DNA from: Paenibacillus fonticola DSM 21315
Lineage (GTDB): Bacteria; Bacillota; Bacilli; Paenibacillales; Paenibacillaceae
Assembly (NCBI RefSeq): GCF_000381905.1
Contig: NZ_KB907254.1
Location: 142,917 to 206,916, forward strand
Length of the DNA: 64,000 nucleotides
Direction: 5' to 3'
The position numbers were made by a program, and so were the translations under genes. Positions 8,775 to 17,496 of the stretch are shown piece by piece. Under the pieces are notes generated by a model. It did not search any database and was not told the origin of the DNA. It saw nothing but the letters and a program-made list of their open reading frames with translations. The number at the start of each line of letters is the position of its first letter. Position 1 is the first letter of the stretch.

Positions 8775-8812
8775 TAATTTTAAAAGAGCTGGAGGTCTTA
8801 AACGACTCCAGC
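8775..8812 (-). terminator. Terminator of the nucleoside ABC operon
   Basis: On the minus strand a GCTGGAG...CTCCAGC hairpin is followed by TCTTTTAAAATT, about 70 bases after the last permease gene. Confidence 0.7.
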
Positions 8813-8878
8813 CCCTTTACTCCTGCTTGTTATCTTAATGGTGAATCACAACAAGCCTCAATCAAACATGCCTGTTTC

Positions 8879-9832
8879 CTATCGTTTCCCTACGTCATAA
8901 GGCTCCCCTAGCGCCTTCGGTGCACGGGCCTTCCCTACCGCGCCAATCAGTACAAGCATCGTCAGTACATACGGCAGCATGTAGAAAAATTCATTCGGAA
9001 TGCTGGCCGCAAACTCGAAAATTTGCAGCTGATCCTTCACCGCTTGGGCCAAGCCAAAAAATAAGGAGGCCAGCATAGCGCCCACGGGATTCCATTTTCC
9101 GAAAATAACGGCCGCAAGCGCGATATAACCCTGTCCTGAAATCGTATTAAACGCAAAATTGCCGTTCGAGGTTAGCACGATGGTGGCTCCTCCCAGCGCG
9201 GCAAGCGAGCCGCTGAGGATGACAGCCATATAGCGCATCCGGTTTACCTTGACCCCTACCGTGTCCGCAGCCCCCGGATGCTCGCCGACGGCACGCAGTC
9301 TTAGCCCCCATGAAGTTTTGTAGAGCATGAAATAAATGACGATCACAAGCGCAATGGCGATGTATGTCGTCGAATACGTGTTAAAGAACGCATTGCCGAA
9401 AAACGGAATGTCACTGAGCACAGGAATGTATAATTTATGAAACACCGTCGTTAACAGCGGCGTTTCCGCCGAGCCTTGAAAGATCAGCTTGACCAGGAAG
9501 AAGGTAGAGCTGGCCGCAAGAATGTTGATGACAACCCCGCTGACGACCTGGTTAGCCTTGAACCGGATCGATGCGACCGCATGAATGCTGGAGAAAATCG
9601 CTGTAAATATAAAGGCTCCCAGCACCCCCAGCCATGGCGACAATCCGCCTAATCCAGCGTTTTCCGCATAATAAGCAATGATAGCGGAGAAGAATGCCCC
9701 CGACACCATAAAACCTTCAAGCCCGATGTTAATGACGCCCGAGCGCTCGGATATCAGCCCACCGAGAGCCGCAAAGATAAAGGCTGTAGAGAATACAAGC
9801 GTTCCATTGATAAGATTGCTGATAATCTCCAT
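8879..9832 (-). CDS. nupQ: Nucleoside ABC transporter permease, NupQ-like
   Basis: A 317-residue inner-membrane permease of the BPD_transp_2 family. Typical features are LGGLISERSGVINIGLEGFM near the N-terminus and the cytoplasmic loop LRAVGEHPGAADTVGV. It is the last gene of a four-gene operon: lipoprotein, ATPase, permease, permease. That order is the same as nupNOPQ (yufNOPQ) of Bacillus subtilis, a guanosine importer. The gap to the previous permease is three bases, showing tight co-translation. The nucleoside preference is inferred from the family and from the purine nucleoside phosphorylase nearby. Confidence 0.9.
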   Translation of the reverse strand: MEIISNLINGTLVFSTAFIFAALGGLISERSGVINIGLEGFMVSGAFFSAIIAYYAENAGLGGLSPWLGVLGAFIFTAIFSSIHAVASIRFKANQVVSGVVINILAASSTFFLVKLIFQGSAETPLLTTVFHKLYIPVLSDIPFFGNAFFNTYSTTYIAIALVIVIYFMLYKTSWGLRLRAVGEHPGAADTVGVKVNRMRYMAVILSGSLAALGGATIVLTSNGNFAFNTISGQGYIALAAVIFGKWNPVGAMLASLFFGLAQAVKDQLQIFEFAASIPNEFFYMLPYVLTMLVLIGAVGKARAPKALGEPYDVGKR

Positions 9833-9835
9833 CGC

Positions 9836-10909
9836 TTACACCTTCTTCTTCATTTTATTAGTGAGTGGACGGAAAAACAGCTTCACAATACCCGGAGCGG
9901 CAACGAAAAAGATGATAAACCCGATGACCATGCGAATGATCTCTCCCGGTACATCCGCTCCAAAGCTCATCCCTTGCGAGCCGTAGGTCAGCGCACCGAT
10001 CAGCATGCCGGAAAGAAGTACGCCGAGCGCTGTATTTCCGCCGAGCAAAGCAACCGCAATCCCGTCAAACCCAAGACCTGATGTGACCGAGTTGATGGCG
10101 ATATATTTAAATACGCCCAGCACTTCGAATGTCCCCACCAAGCCGCCAAATACACCGGAGATGAACATCGTGCGTACGATTACGCCCGACACCTTCATAC
10201 CTGCATATTGTGCTGCATCAGGATTAAATCCAACCGCGCGCAGCTCGTAACCCCATTTGGTCTTGTTCAAATAAATGTGGTAGAAGATGACGGCGATAAT
10301 CGTAATGAGGAATCCCCAGTGAATACGCGCGCCGCCCATCAGCTGGGAGAGCCAGCCGATTTGAATGCTGGCTGATTCCTGTATCATCGCAGACCGCTGC
10401 GTGCCCGCCTGCGGCATGAAGTTGCGGATCAGGTAATGGCTTAAATACAGGGCAATAAAGTTAAACATAATGCTGGTTATAACTTCATTGATGCCTCGCT
10501 TCGCCTTAATATACCCGATCAGGGCTCCCCACAATCCTCCGAGAATCCCACCGAAAATGATCGCGGCCAAAGCGTGCAGCAGAGGAGGCAGGCTCAGCTT
10601 CGTTCCTACTATAAGCGCACCGAGCGACCCCATAATAATTTGCCCGTCTACCCCGATATTGAACAAGCCCGCGCGGAACGCAATGGCTACCGCCAGTCCG
10701 CACATAACAAGCGGAACGATCGTCCGCAGCGCCTCGCCGAAGTCATAGCTGCTGCCAAATATTTTGGCTACTAAGGAGTCATAGGCCAGCAGCGGATCAT
10801 ACCCGCCAATCAACATAATAATTGCACCAAGCAGCAAACCAATAATAATGGAGACAACAGGAATAACAGCAGATTCACGCCTGAAAATATCCAATATTTT
10901 ATTATTCAT
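9836..10909 (-). CDS. nupP: Nucleoside ABC transporter permease, NupP-like
   Basis: A permease of the BPD_transp_2 family, 357 residues from the chosen start. Signatures include FRAGLFNIGVDGQIIMGSLG and the ATPase-coupling loop LRAVGFNPDAAQYAGM. The ATG at 10909 overlaps the end of the ATPase gene by eight bases and has GAAGGAG upstream. An upstream in-frame GTG (10927) would extend it by six residues but has no better ribosome binding site. It forms the heterodimeric membrane channel with the NupQ-like protein. Confidence 0.9.
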   Translation of the reverse strand: MNNKILDIFRRESAVIPVVSIIIGLLLGAIIMLIGGYDPLLAYDSLVAKIFGSSYDFGEALRTIVPLVMCGLAVAIAFRAGLFNIGVDGQIIMGSLGALIVGTKLSLPPLLHALAAIIFGGILGGLWGALIGYIKAKRGINEVITSIMFNFIALYLSHYLIRNFMPQAGTQRSAMIQESASIQIGWLSQLMGGARIHWGFLITIIAVIFYHIYLNKTKWGYELRAVGFNPDAAQYAGMKVSGVIVRTMFISGVFGGLVGTFEVLGVFKYIAINSVTSGLGFDGIAVALLGGNTALGVLLSGMLIGALTYGSQGMSFGADVPGEIIRMVIGFIIFFVAAPGIVKLFFRPLTNKMKKKV

Positions 10910-12437
10910 GTGCGCCCTCTCCTTCACGCTTGCCTGCCATCATCAACCCCAGCTGCTGATCGTTCGTTGATTCCGGCGTCGTCTCACCCAGAATCTGCCC
11001 TCCAAAAAGAACAAGAATCCGGTCAGCCACATTCAAGATTTCCTCGAGCTCAAACGATACTAGAAGCACAGCCTTGCCTTGATCTCGCTGGCTGATCAAC
11101 TGCTTGTGCACAAATTCAATCGCTCCCACATCAAGCCCCCGTGTCGGCTGGGCGGCAATGAGGACCTGCGGATTTTTATCGATTTCACGGGCGATAATAA
11201 CTTTCTGCTGATTCCCTCCCGACATAGAGCGAACCTTCGTATCAATGCCCGAAGTACGGACATCGAACTCTCTCACCAGACGGGCGGCCATCTCATCCCT
11301 CGCCTTCATGTTAATGAAGCCGCGCTCATTTAGCTGGGGGTGGTCGTACGTTTGCAAAATGATATTTTCACTGACGGTAAAATCCAGAACGAGTCCATGT
11401 TTATGGCGGTCCTGCGGAATGTGCGATATCCCGCCTTCTGAGACGGCTTTCGGAGATTGGTTCGTAATGCTCTTGCCCTGCATAATTATTTCACCTGATT
11501 TGATGCTGCGCATTCCTGTAATCGCCTCGATCAGCTCAGTCTGGCCATTCCCGTCTACCCCGGCAATGCCAACAATTTCACCTGCGCGAACCGAGAACGA
11601 CAGCCCGTCTACTGCATTTTTGCCCTTGCCGCCTTCAACGACTAAATCCTTCACTTCCAATAAGATGCCGTCAGGCTTGGCTGGCTCCTTCTCGGTCTTG
11701 AAATTTACCGCCTTGCCGACCATCTTCTCCGCCAGCTCCTGCGGATTCGTCTTGGCGACTTCAACGCTCTCAACGACCTTCCCCCGGCGAATAATGGTGC
11801 AAGTATCGGCGATCTCCATAATTTCCTTCAGCTTGTGGGTAATGAGAATGATCGATTTGCCTTCGGCTACGAGACGCCGCATGATGTCCAGCAGCTCGCT
11901 TACCTCTTGAGGAGTCAGCACCGCCGTGGGCTCGTCAAAGATCAGAATATCCGCTCCCCGATAAAGCGTCTTGATAATTTCTACGCGCTGCTGCATCCCT
12001 ACGCTGATCGACTCGATCGTGCCCATGGGATCCACGTCCAGCCTGTATTGCTCCGACAGCTTCTTCACCTGCTGGCTGGCGCCTCTAATATCAATCTTCA
12101 TGCCCTTCTTCGGCTCCATGCCAAGAATGATATTCTCCGTCACCGTAAAAGGCTCGACTAATTTAAAATGCTGATGCACCATGCCAATGCCAAGGTCAAT
12201 CGCCTTGTTCGGACTATCGATCAATACCTTTTGTCCATTTACGTAAATTTCCCCTTCATCAGGCTGATACAGTCCGAAAACGATGCTCATCAAAGTCGAT
12301 TTCCCCGCACCGTTCTCTCCGAGCAATGCATGAATCTCCCCGCGTTTTAATTGAAAACTGATCGAATCGTTGGCCACTACTCCGGGGAATCTCTTCGTGA
12401 TTCCTTTCAGCTCTAACGCAATATCCGCCTTAGTCAC
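10902..12437 (-). CDS. nupO: Nucleoside ABC transporter ATP-binding protein, NupO-like
   Basis: A double-cassette ATPase of about 511 residues. The first half has a normal Walker A (GENGAGKST) and Walker B (ILIFDEPTAVLTP). The second half has a divergent P-loop (GVDGNGQTELIE), the signature SGGNQQKV and AAQPTRGLDV, where the usual DEP is AQP. This asymmetry is normal for the RbsA/NupO class, so only one site is expected to be fully catalytic. The GTG at 12437 has GGAGGGG at good spacing; an ATG at 12452 with GGAG is an alternative that adds five residues. A hairpin separates it from the binding-protein gene. Confidence 0.88.
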   Translation of the reverse strand: MTKADIALELKGITKRFPGVVANDSISFQLKRGEIHALLGENGAGKSTLMSIVFGLYQPDEGEIYVNGQKVLIDSPNKAIDLGIGMVHQHFKLVEPFTVTENIILGMEPKKGMKIDIRGASQQVKKLSEQYRLDVDPMGTIESISVGMQQRVEIIKTLYRGADILIFDEPTAVLTPQEVSELLDIMRRLVAEGKSIILITHKLKEIMEIADTCTIIRRGKVVESVEVAKTNPQELAEKMVGKAVNFKTEKEPAKPDGILLEVKDLVVEGGKGKNAVDGLSFSVRAGEIVGIAGVDGNGQTELIEAITGMRSIKSGEIIMQGKSITNQSPKAVSEGGISHIPQDRHKHGLVLDFTVSENIILQTYDHPQLNERGFINMKARDEMAARLVREFDVRTSGIDTKVRSMSGGNQQKVIIAREIDKNPQVLIAAQPTRGLDVGAIEFVHKQLISQRDQGKAVLLVSFELEEILNVADRILVLFGGQILGETTPESTNDQQLGLMMAGKREGEGAHE

Positions 12438-12462
12438 ACTAGACCCCTCCATTAAAGTCTCC

Positions 12463-12491
12463 GTCCCCTGCCACCGTATGTGACAGGGGAC
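12463..12491 (-). other. Intercistronic hairpin between nupN and nupO
   Basis: GTCCCCTG and CAGGGGAC form a perfect 8-bp stem in the 60-base gap. On the coding (minus) strand no T-run follows, so it is probably an RNA stabiliser or processing barrier that keeps binding-protein mRNA more abundant, rather than a full terminator. Confidence 0.6.
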
Positions 12492-12499
12492 GAATTTTT

Positions 12500-13555
12500 T
12501 TATTCTTGAGGAACAACAATTTCACCGTTAATAATTTTCTGACGATATTCCTCCACTTTGGCAAGCACATCGGCGGCTACATTTTTATCGGAAGTCGGCG
12601 CAATGTCGACCCCGTTCTCCTTTAGTCCCATCAGGGTGACCTGGCCCGCCGGGAAGTTCCCTTCGGCTAAGCTTTTGGAAATTTGGTAAACGGCTTCATC
12701 CACTTTTTTCACCATGGATGTCAGGGTGACATCATCGCCAAAGATTAAGGATTGGTCTTTATCGACCCCGATGACCCATACCTTGCCGCCTTTGCTATTG
12801 CGCTCTTTCGCTTCATTGAACACGCCGTTCCCCGTCAAGCCCGCTGCGTGGAAAATAATGTCGGCGCCATCGTTGTAAATGGTCGATGCTGCTGATTTCC
12901 CCATATCTACCCGGTTAAACAGCCCCGTGTAGTTGACAATCAACTTTGCATCCGGATTAACCGCTTTGATCCCTTCGCGGAAGCCGACTTCAAAGCGTTT
13001 GATCACCGGAATATCCATGCCGCCAACAAAGCCGATTTTGTTCGTCTTGGTCGTCAGGCCGGCAATAACGCCTACGAGGTAAGATCCTTCCTGCTCTTTG
13101 AACGACACGGCTGCCACGTTCGGCAAGGTCAGATCGGAGTCGACGATTCCGAACATCGAATTCGGATTCTCGTTCGCCAGCTGCGTTATGGCATCTGCCA
13201 GCGTATAGGCAGTCGCCCAGGTTAAATCATAATTCGCTTTTACAAATTGATTCAGGCTCGGTACCACATCCGCATCGGTTTTCGGCTCCAAATATTTCAC
13301 GTTGAAGCCATGGTCCTTCTCCAATTGCTGCAACGCTTCCCATGCGCTCTGGTTAAAGGATTTGTCGTTTACGCTGCCAAGGTCAGTGACCATGCCGACC
13401 TTCAGCTTCTTCAGCGCTGGTTGATTACCAGCGCCCGGTGCGCCTGCATTCCCGGCACCGGGTCCGCCCTGATTATTGCCCTTTTGCCCGCACGCCGAAA
13501 GAATCAGCATAAATACGAGCAACAACGGCAAAACGGTCTTTATTGTTTTTTTCAT
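12500..13555 (-). CDS. nupN: BMP family nucleoside-binding lipoprotein, NupN-like
   Basis: A 351-residue solute-binding lipoprotein of the BmpA/PnrA family. A signal peptide ends in the lipobox LSAC (Cys 22). The mature part begins with a Gly/Asn/Ala-rich tether. Family hallmarks are KVGMVTDLGSVNDKSFNQSAW and the ligand-pocket segment IGFVGGMDIPVIKRFEVGF. It would capture nucleosides outside the membrane and deliver them to NupOPQ. The ATG at 13555 has GGGAGG eight bases upstream; the longer upstream frame lacks a ribosome binding site. It is the first gene of the operon and is transcribed away from the Crp/Fnr gene. Confidence 0.92.
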   Translation of the reverse strand: MKKTIKTVLPLLLVFMLILSACGQKGNNQGGPGAGNAGAPGAGNQPALKKLKVGMVTDLGSVNDKSFNQSAWEALQQLEKDHGFNVKYLEPKTDADVVPSLNQFVKANYDLTWATAYTLADAITQLANENPNSMFGIVDSDLTLPNVAAVSFKEQEGSYLVGVIAGLTTKTNKIGFVGGMDIPVIKRFEVGFREGIKAVNPDAKLIVNYTGLFNRVDMGKSAASTIYNDGADIIFHAAGLTGNGVFNEAKERNSKGGKVWVIGVDKDQSLIFGDDVTLTSMVKKVDEAVYQISKSLAEGNFPAGQVTLMGLKENGVDIAPTSDKNVAADVLAKVEEYRQKIINGEIVVPQE

Positions 13556-13676
13556 TTGGAGTTCCTCCCTATTGTTAATTTGCCTTTGGATCTTCACTGA
13601 AATGATTGCTTGTCCGCTTATCTTCGTTTCCCGTCCCCTGCATCAGCTCTGGAACATACCGTGTAAACTATTGTTT

Positions 13677-13732
13677 GTTGGGAAGGATTGCTTTATTCCT
13701 TGTCCTGTAAAGATGTCATAAGCTTTCCCAAC
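13677..13732 (-). promoter_or_regulatory. Inverted repeat in the nupN leader
   Basis: GTTGGGAA (13677-13684) and TTCCCAAC (13725-13732) flank 40 bases inside the long leader upstream of nupN. It could fold in RNA or bind protein. I did not recognise the conserved core of the purine riboswitch here. Confidence 0.35.
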
Positions 13733-13741
13733 CAAGATGAC

Positions 13742-13764
13742 GTTATAGCGGCGATTGCCTCGCC
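13742..13764 (-). promoter_or_regulatory. Probable nupN promoter with dyad in the spacer
   Basis: On the minus strand a TATAAC -10 (13742-13747) is preceded by GGCGA-GGCAA-TCGCC, a 5-bp-arm dyad filling the spacer. The -35 (ATAAAA) is poor. A regulator binding the dyad would block or assist polymerase. Confidence 0.4.
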
Positions 13765-13811
13765 TTTTATTTTACATAAAATGACATTGTGATATGATTT
13801 AGTAAAATCGT

Positions 13812-13819
13812 GATACAAT
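13812..13819 (+). promoter_or_regulatory. Extended -10 promoter of the Crp/Fnr gene
   Basis: GATACAAT (the -10 box TACAAT at 13814-13819) is preceded by TG one base before the hexamer, giving a TGnTACAAT extended -10. No good -35 is seen. The start codon is about 70 bases downstream. Confidence 0.4.
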
Positions 13820-13889
13820 AATCTGTAGAGCTTCTTACACTGTCATAAACAAGCTGCTCCTACAACGAAACTGAAAGGACGTAGAATGT

Positions 13890-14606
13890 ATGATTGACAA
13901 CATCTCAGACATTCACATTTTTTCCGGCCTTCCTGAAGAGGATTTGCAGTATATTGCCTCGTTTCTCAAGGAAAGGCAATTCAAGAAAAACCATATTCTG
14001 ATGTTTGAGAATGACGAGAGTGATGAGATCTACCTTTTGCGCTCAGGTATGGTTAAAATTTATCGCATGTACGAAGGAAAAGAAGTCGTTCTCAGCATTA
14101 CGCTGCCCGGCGATATTATCGGTGAGGTGGAGCCCCTGTCCAACAGCTATCATCGAATTTCATCCATCGAGGCGCTGGAGATTGTCTCCGTCTGGCAAAT
14201 TTCGGGTCAGGACTTCCTGCACGTTGTCGATAAATATCCCATTGTTCTGCGAAACGCTTACAAAATACTTGTAGAGCGCACTCGGATGCTCAATCGCATG
14301 ATTCGCTATTTAACCTTCTATGACGTCCGCGGTAAGGTGGCTAACTTAATTATGGATCTTTATTATAATTTTGGTACGGCACATGATAACGTTTACAAAA
14401 TTGATCTGAAAATTAATCAGTCACTGCTCGCCAATATGATCGGAATCACCAGGGAGTCGATCTCCAAGACGCTGGGTGAATTTCAATCCGAAGGATTAAT
14501 CGACATTCGTGACAAGTATCTTTACCTCCTTGATATGAAACTGTTAGAGTCCATCTGTCATGAAACGGAAGAGTTTCCTACGCTTCGCAAGTGGTATAAC
14601 AATTAG
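13890..14606 (+). CDS. Crp/Fnr family transcriptional regulator
   Basis: A 238-residue regulator with an N-terminal cyclic-nucleotide-binding-type beta barrel (about residues 8-125, with LPGDIIGEVEPLS in the position of the effector pocket) and a C-terminal winged helix (SLLANMIGITRESISKTLGEF). No cysteine cluster is present, so it is not an Fnr-type iron-sulfur sensor. The effector is unknown. GAAAGGACG serves as ribosome binding site. It lies between the nucleoside importer and the purine nucleoside phosphorylase, so control of nucleoside use is a fair hypothesis but is not shown. Confidence 0.9.
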   Translation: MIDNISDIHIFSGLPEEDLQYIASFLKERQFKKNHILMFENDESDEIYLLRSGMVKIYRMYEGKEVVLSITLPGDIIGEVEPLSNSYHRISSIEALEIVSVWQISGQDFLHVVDKYPIVLRNAYKILVERTRMLNRMIRYLTFYDVRGKVANLIMDLYYNFGTAHDNVYKIDLKINQSLLANMIGITRESISKTLGEFQSEGLIDIRDKYLYLLDMKLLESICHETEEFPTLRKWYNN

Positions 14607-14673
14607 GCTTGCTGTGCTCTCAATATATCAAATGACAGCGCTTCACTTCCGTTAGCGGCCTAACGATTATTTT

Positions 14674-14705
14674 GTTAACCACTTCACAAAGCTGGGGTTA
14701 ACCCC
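14674..14705 (+). promoter_or_regulatory. Candidate operator upstream of deoD
   Basis: GTTAACC (14674-14680) and GGTTAAC (14696-14702) form an inverted repeat, and the second copy lies inside a perfect palindrome GGGGTTAACCCC (14694-14705). It is immediately upstream of the deoD promoter. Confidence 0.4.
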
Positions 14706-14721
14706 CTAACAGTTGCGCTGG

Positions 14722-14749
14722 TTGCATTGTGCTATGCTTTTCGTGTAAT
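14722..14749 (+). promoter_or_regulatory. Putative deoD promoter
   Basis: TTGCAT (14722-14727), 16-base spacer, TGTAAT (14744-14749). The start codon follows about 40 bases later. Confidence 0.4.
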
Positions 14750-14790
14750 GTTGCCACAGGCACAATATAACTAACCTGGAGGGATTTGAC

Positions 14791-15495
14791 ATGAGCTTTC
14801 ACATCGAAGCCAATGCTGGCGAAATTGCAGAATCCGTCTTACTGCCTGGCGATCCGCTGCGCGCCAAATATATTGCCGAGACTTTTCTGGAGGGTGCCAT
14901 CTGCTACAATCAGGTTCGCGGTATGCTGGGTTTCACAGGAACCTATAAAGGCAAACGCGTGTCGATTCAGGGCACCGGCATGGGGATGCCTTCCGCATCC
15001 ATCTACATCCATGAACTGATTAACGACTACGGGGCCAAACATCTGGTGCGGATCGGGACATGCGGGGCCATTCAGCACGACGTCAAAATTCGCGACGTCA
15101 TTGTTGCTCAAGCTGCGGCTACCAATTCCGCAATTATACGCAACCAGTTTCCCGGATACGATTTCCCGCAAATCGGGAACTTCGATTCCATTCGAACAGC
15201 ATATGAAGTCGGCAGCAGCAAAGGGTTAAATCTGCGCGTCGGCAACGTCTTGTCTTCCGACCTGTTCTACACGGACAACAGCGATGAGTTCACCAAGCTC
15301 GGAAAACACGGCGTGTTGGCCGTAGAGATGGAAACCGCAGCGCTGTACTTCCTTACCAACAAATTTGGTGTAAAAGGATTAAGTCTGCTCACGGTAAGCG
15401 ACCATATCCTGACCGGAGAGCAAACGACAGCTCACGAAAGACAGACGACGTTCAACGATATGATCGAAGTAGCCTTGGAGACGGTGTCGAAGTAA
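14791..15495 (+). CDS. deoD: Purine nucleoside phosphorylase, DeoD type
   Basis: A 234-residue hexameric-type (low molecular mass) phosphorylase that splits purine (deoxy)nucleosides into base and (deoxy)ribose-1-phosphate. Typical features are the phosphate-site segment [24 protein letters not shown], the ribose-binding VEMETAALY, and the base-site aspartate in TVSDHI. The ATG has CTGGAGG upstream. Together with the nucleoside importer it would supply purines and pentose phosphate from scavenged nucleosides. A very strong terminator follows. Confidence 0.96.
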   Translation: MSFHIEANAGEIAESVLLPGDPLRAKYIAETFLEGAICYNQVRGMLGFTGTYKGKRVSIQGTGMGMPSASIYIHELINDYGAKHLVRIGTCGAIQHDVKIRDVIVAQAAATNSAIIRNQFPGYDFPQIGNFDSIRTAYEVGSSKGLNLRVGNVLSSDLFYTDNSDEFTKLGKHGVLAVEMETAALYFLTNKFGVKGLSLLTVSDHILTGEQTTAHERQTTFNDMIEVALETVSK

Positions 15496-15548
15496 GCTTG
15501 AAAGCCCACTCTTTTGAGTGAGTAAATCCCATCACAAACAAATAAAAC

Positions 15549-15617
15549 AGGACTACCCGGCCAGCAGCATGCCCCGTATGTGCATATGCTGTGCTGGGTA
15601 GTCCTTTAGTTTTTTAT
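15549..15617 (+). terminator. Strong terminator of deoD
   Basis: AGGACTACCC pairs with GGGTAGTCCT, with an inner CAGCAGCATGC / GCATATGCTGTGCTG stem, followed by TTTAGTTTTTTAT. Confidence 0.9.
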
Positions 15618-15805
15618 ATGTACCTCTTATTTGTAGATAAGCAGTAATTTTTATGCTATTTCCTTTATATGTATGATTCGATCTAGTAAAATAGATGGAA
15701 GCTTTGAATTCTAGGCGTACCATTAATTTCACGAATGCCATTCACTCTATGAGTATCATTCACTCTACGAATGCGACTTACTCTCTCAGACAAGGAGGTC
15801 ATTTT

Positions 15806-17317
15806 ATTCGCCGCTGTCTTATTTTGCTTCCAATTATGATGTTGTGTTGGTTCTTCAGTTTCTCAACGGCATTCTCAAGCCCGGCTGCTTTTTCAAAGGA
15901 TAAGTTAGTTCAAATAGATGAAGAAATTACCCAAAACATGCAGCGATTCAATATTCCAGGCATGGCCTTTGTACTCGCCAATGAGAACGGCATTGTCTAC
16001 GCTAAAGGATACGGGCTGCAGGGACAGGGAGGAGATCAACCGGTAGATGCCGCAACAAATTTTCAAATCGGCTCCATCTCCAAAGTGTTTACGTCTTTAG
16101 CCATCATGCAGCTCCGGGATGAAGGGCTCATCCAATTGGACGCTCCTGTCACGAATTATTTGCCTTGGTTCACTACGGAGGACACCTCCCTCTCTGATCT
16201 GATCACGATCCACGACCTGCTCAACCATACGAGCGGACTGCCAGGACGGCTCAATACCCATGATGTGAAAAGTTCCGATGCGGATACAATCGCCGTGCAA
16301 ATTAAACGCAAGCTCCAGAAGGTGCAGCTTGTCGCCTCACCGGGCACAACCTATGAATATACCAATATGAACTATGATTTGCTGCAGCTCATTATCGAGA
16401 AGGTCAGCGGGCAATCTTTTCCCGACTATATGAATCATTACATATTTCAACCGTTGGACATGAACCGAACTTCGTTCTCGCGGGAAGCGGGACTGGACAA
16501 TTCAGCTACAGGGCACCGGTATATATGGGGTGAGCTTCGCCCGTTTCACGAACAGCCAGCCTTCGCCACTTTGGGCTCTGCCGGCTTAGCGACAAATGCT
16601 GAGGATTTGGGGGCATACATCTCTTTTCTTCTCACCAGCTCTGCGGGGGTGGACAGCTCCGTACTTCGCTCAGAAAGTCTGCACGAAATGCATACGGCCG
16701 TTATATCCGATCACTCTATCGGGTATGGGTTCGGCTGGGAGATCACAGCAAATACGGTCGAGAAAAAAGGGGGACTGCCGGGGTTTACCGCCAATCTTAT
16801 CGTACTTCCGGGAAAATCATACGGCTTCGCTCTGCTCGCCAACTCCAAGCAAAGCATCACCGACGAAACGAACTTTAACATCGCCCGGATATTGGAAGGG
16901 GCGGCTCCTGCGTATCTAGCTAAAGACGATTTTCCTACGATATCTCTTGAAAATAAGCTCATTCTATATATAAGCGCTTTCTTGACCTTAATTGCATTGC
17001 TTATGTGGCTGCCCGTTGTCTTTGGGCCCGCTGGGAAGAAAGGCGGCTTTTGCTTTGTAAAACCGTCACTGCCTGCTGTACTCATTTGCTTCGTGCTAAA
17101 TGGCTTCGTACTAGTCAGTGTTCTCTATTATATTTACATCTATGTTCCTTATGAGAGCGGCGTCCCTGCTTTACACCGTCTCACGACGGCGCCCGACACC
17201 GTAAATGGATTAATGCTGCTGTCCGGAGCCTGGCTTAGCTGCAGCCTCTCTCTCGCCTGCAGATCTGTATTGCGGCAAAATAAACGCTTGAACCGGATAA
17301 AGGATACCAAGATTTGA
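15806..17317 (+). CDS. Beta-lactamase-fold serine hydrolase with C-terminal membrane spans
   Basis: A secreted or membrane hydrolase of the class C beta-lactamase/PBP4*/esterase family. The catalytic motifs SxxK (GSISKVF), YxN (YTNMNY) and the third box KKGGLPGF are all present. About three hydrophobic spans follow the domain, so the catalytic part faces outside. A perfect AAGGAGGT ribosome binding site (15792-15799) points to an ATT codon at 15806. From there the sequence reads IRRCLILLPIMMLCWFFSF, a textbook signal-peptide start. The canonical in-frame starts upstream (ATG at 15695 or 15749) have no ribosome binding site and would add a repetitive leader to the signal peptide. The start is therefore uncertain; the gene body is not. 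Confidence 0.85.
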   Translation: MRRCLILLPIMMLCWFFSFSTAFSSPAAFSKDKLVQIDEEITQNMQRFNIPGMAFVLANENGIVYAKGYGLQGQGGDQPVDAATNFQIGSISKVFTSLAIMQLRDEGLIQLDAPVTNYLPWFTTEDTSLSDLITIHDLLNHTSGLPGRLNTHDVKSSDADTIAVQIKRKLQKVQLVASPGTTYEYTNMNYDLLQLIIEKVSGQSFPDYMNHYIFQPLDMNRTSFSREAGLDNSATGHRYIWGELRPFHEQPAFATLGSAGLATNAEDLGAYISFLLTSSAGVDSSVLRSESLHEMHTAVISDHSIGYGFGWEITANTVEKKGGLPGFTANLIVLPGKSYGFALLANSKQSITDETNFNIARILEGAAPAYLAKDDFPTISLENKLILYISAFLTLIALLMWLPVVFGPAGKKGGFCFVKPSLPAVLICFVLNGFVLVSVLYYIYIYVPYESGVPALHRLTTAPDTVNGLMLLSGAWLSCSLSLACRSVLRQNKRLNRIKDTKI

Positions 17318-17344
17318 ATCCGGCAATATCCCGAACTATGAAGA

Positions 17345-17368
17345 GAAGGAGCCGGAATCAGCTCCTTC
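17345..17368. terminator. Hairpin between convergent genes
   Basis: GAAGGAGC and GCTCCTTC form an 8-bp stem with an 8-base loop after the serine hydrolase gene; no T-run follows. Confidence 0.4.
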
Positions 17369-17391
17369 AACACGGTAACAATGTAATTTTA

Positions 17392-17496
17392 CTAATAAAA
17401 CAGTATCGGTGTCCCTTCAGGTGATTTAAGCTCTATTTCATATGTCCCAATTTGCGGAACTTCGAGGCCCCCGACACCGTGCAGGCCATCATTCCA
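17392..17496 (-). pseudogene. Out-of-frame protein tail after the stalk-domain gene
   Basis: Directly past the stop of the next gene, a different frame on the same strand reads WNDGLHGVGGLEVPQIGTY then EIELKSPEGTPILFY and a stop. It looks like real beta-strand protein rather than random codons. It has no start or ribosome binding site of its own. A frameshift that cut off the original C-terminus is one explanation. Confidence 0.35.

Noticed and set aside
13556..13889. Purine riboswitch before the nucleoside importer
   Set aside because: I looked for the conserved three-way-junction core and could not find it. The structure seen is a simple inverted repeat.
15553..15741. A 62-codon minus-strand frame after deoD
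   Set aside because: It overlaps the deoD terminator hairpin and the leader of the serine hydrolase, and has no family features.
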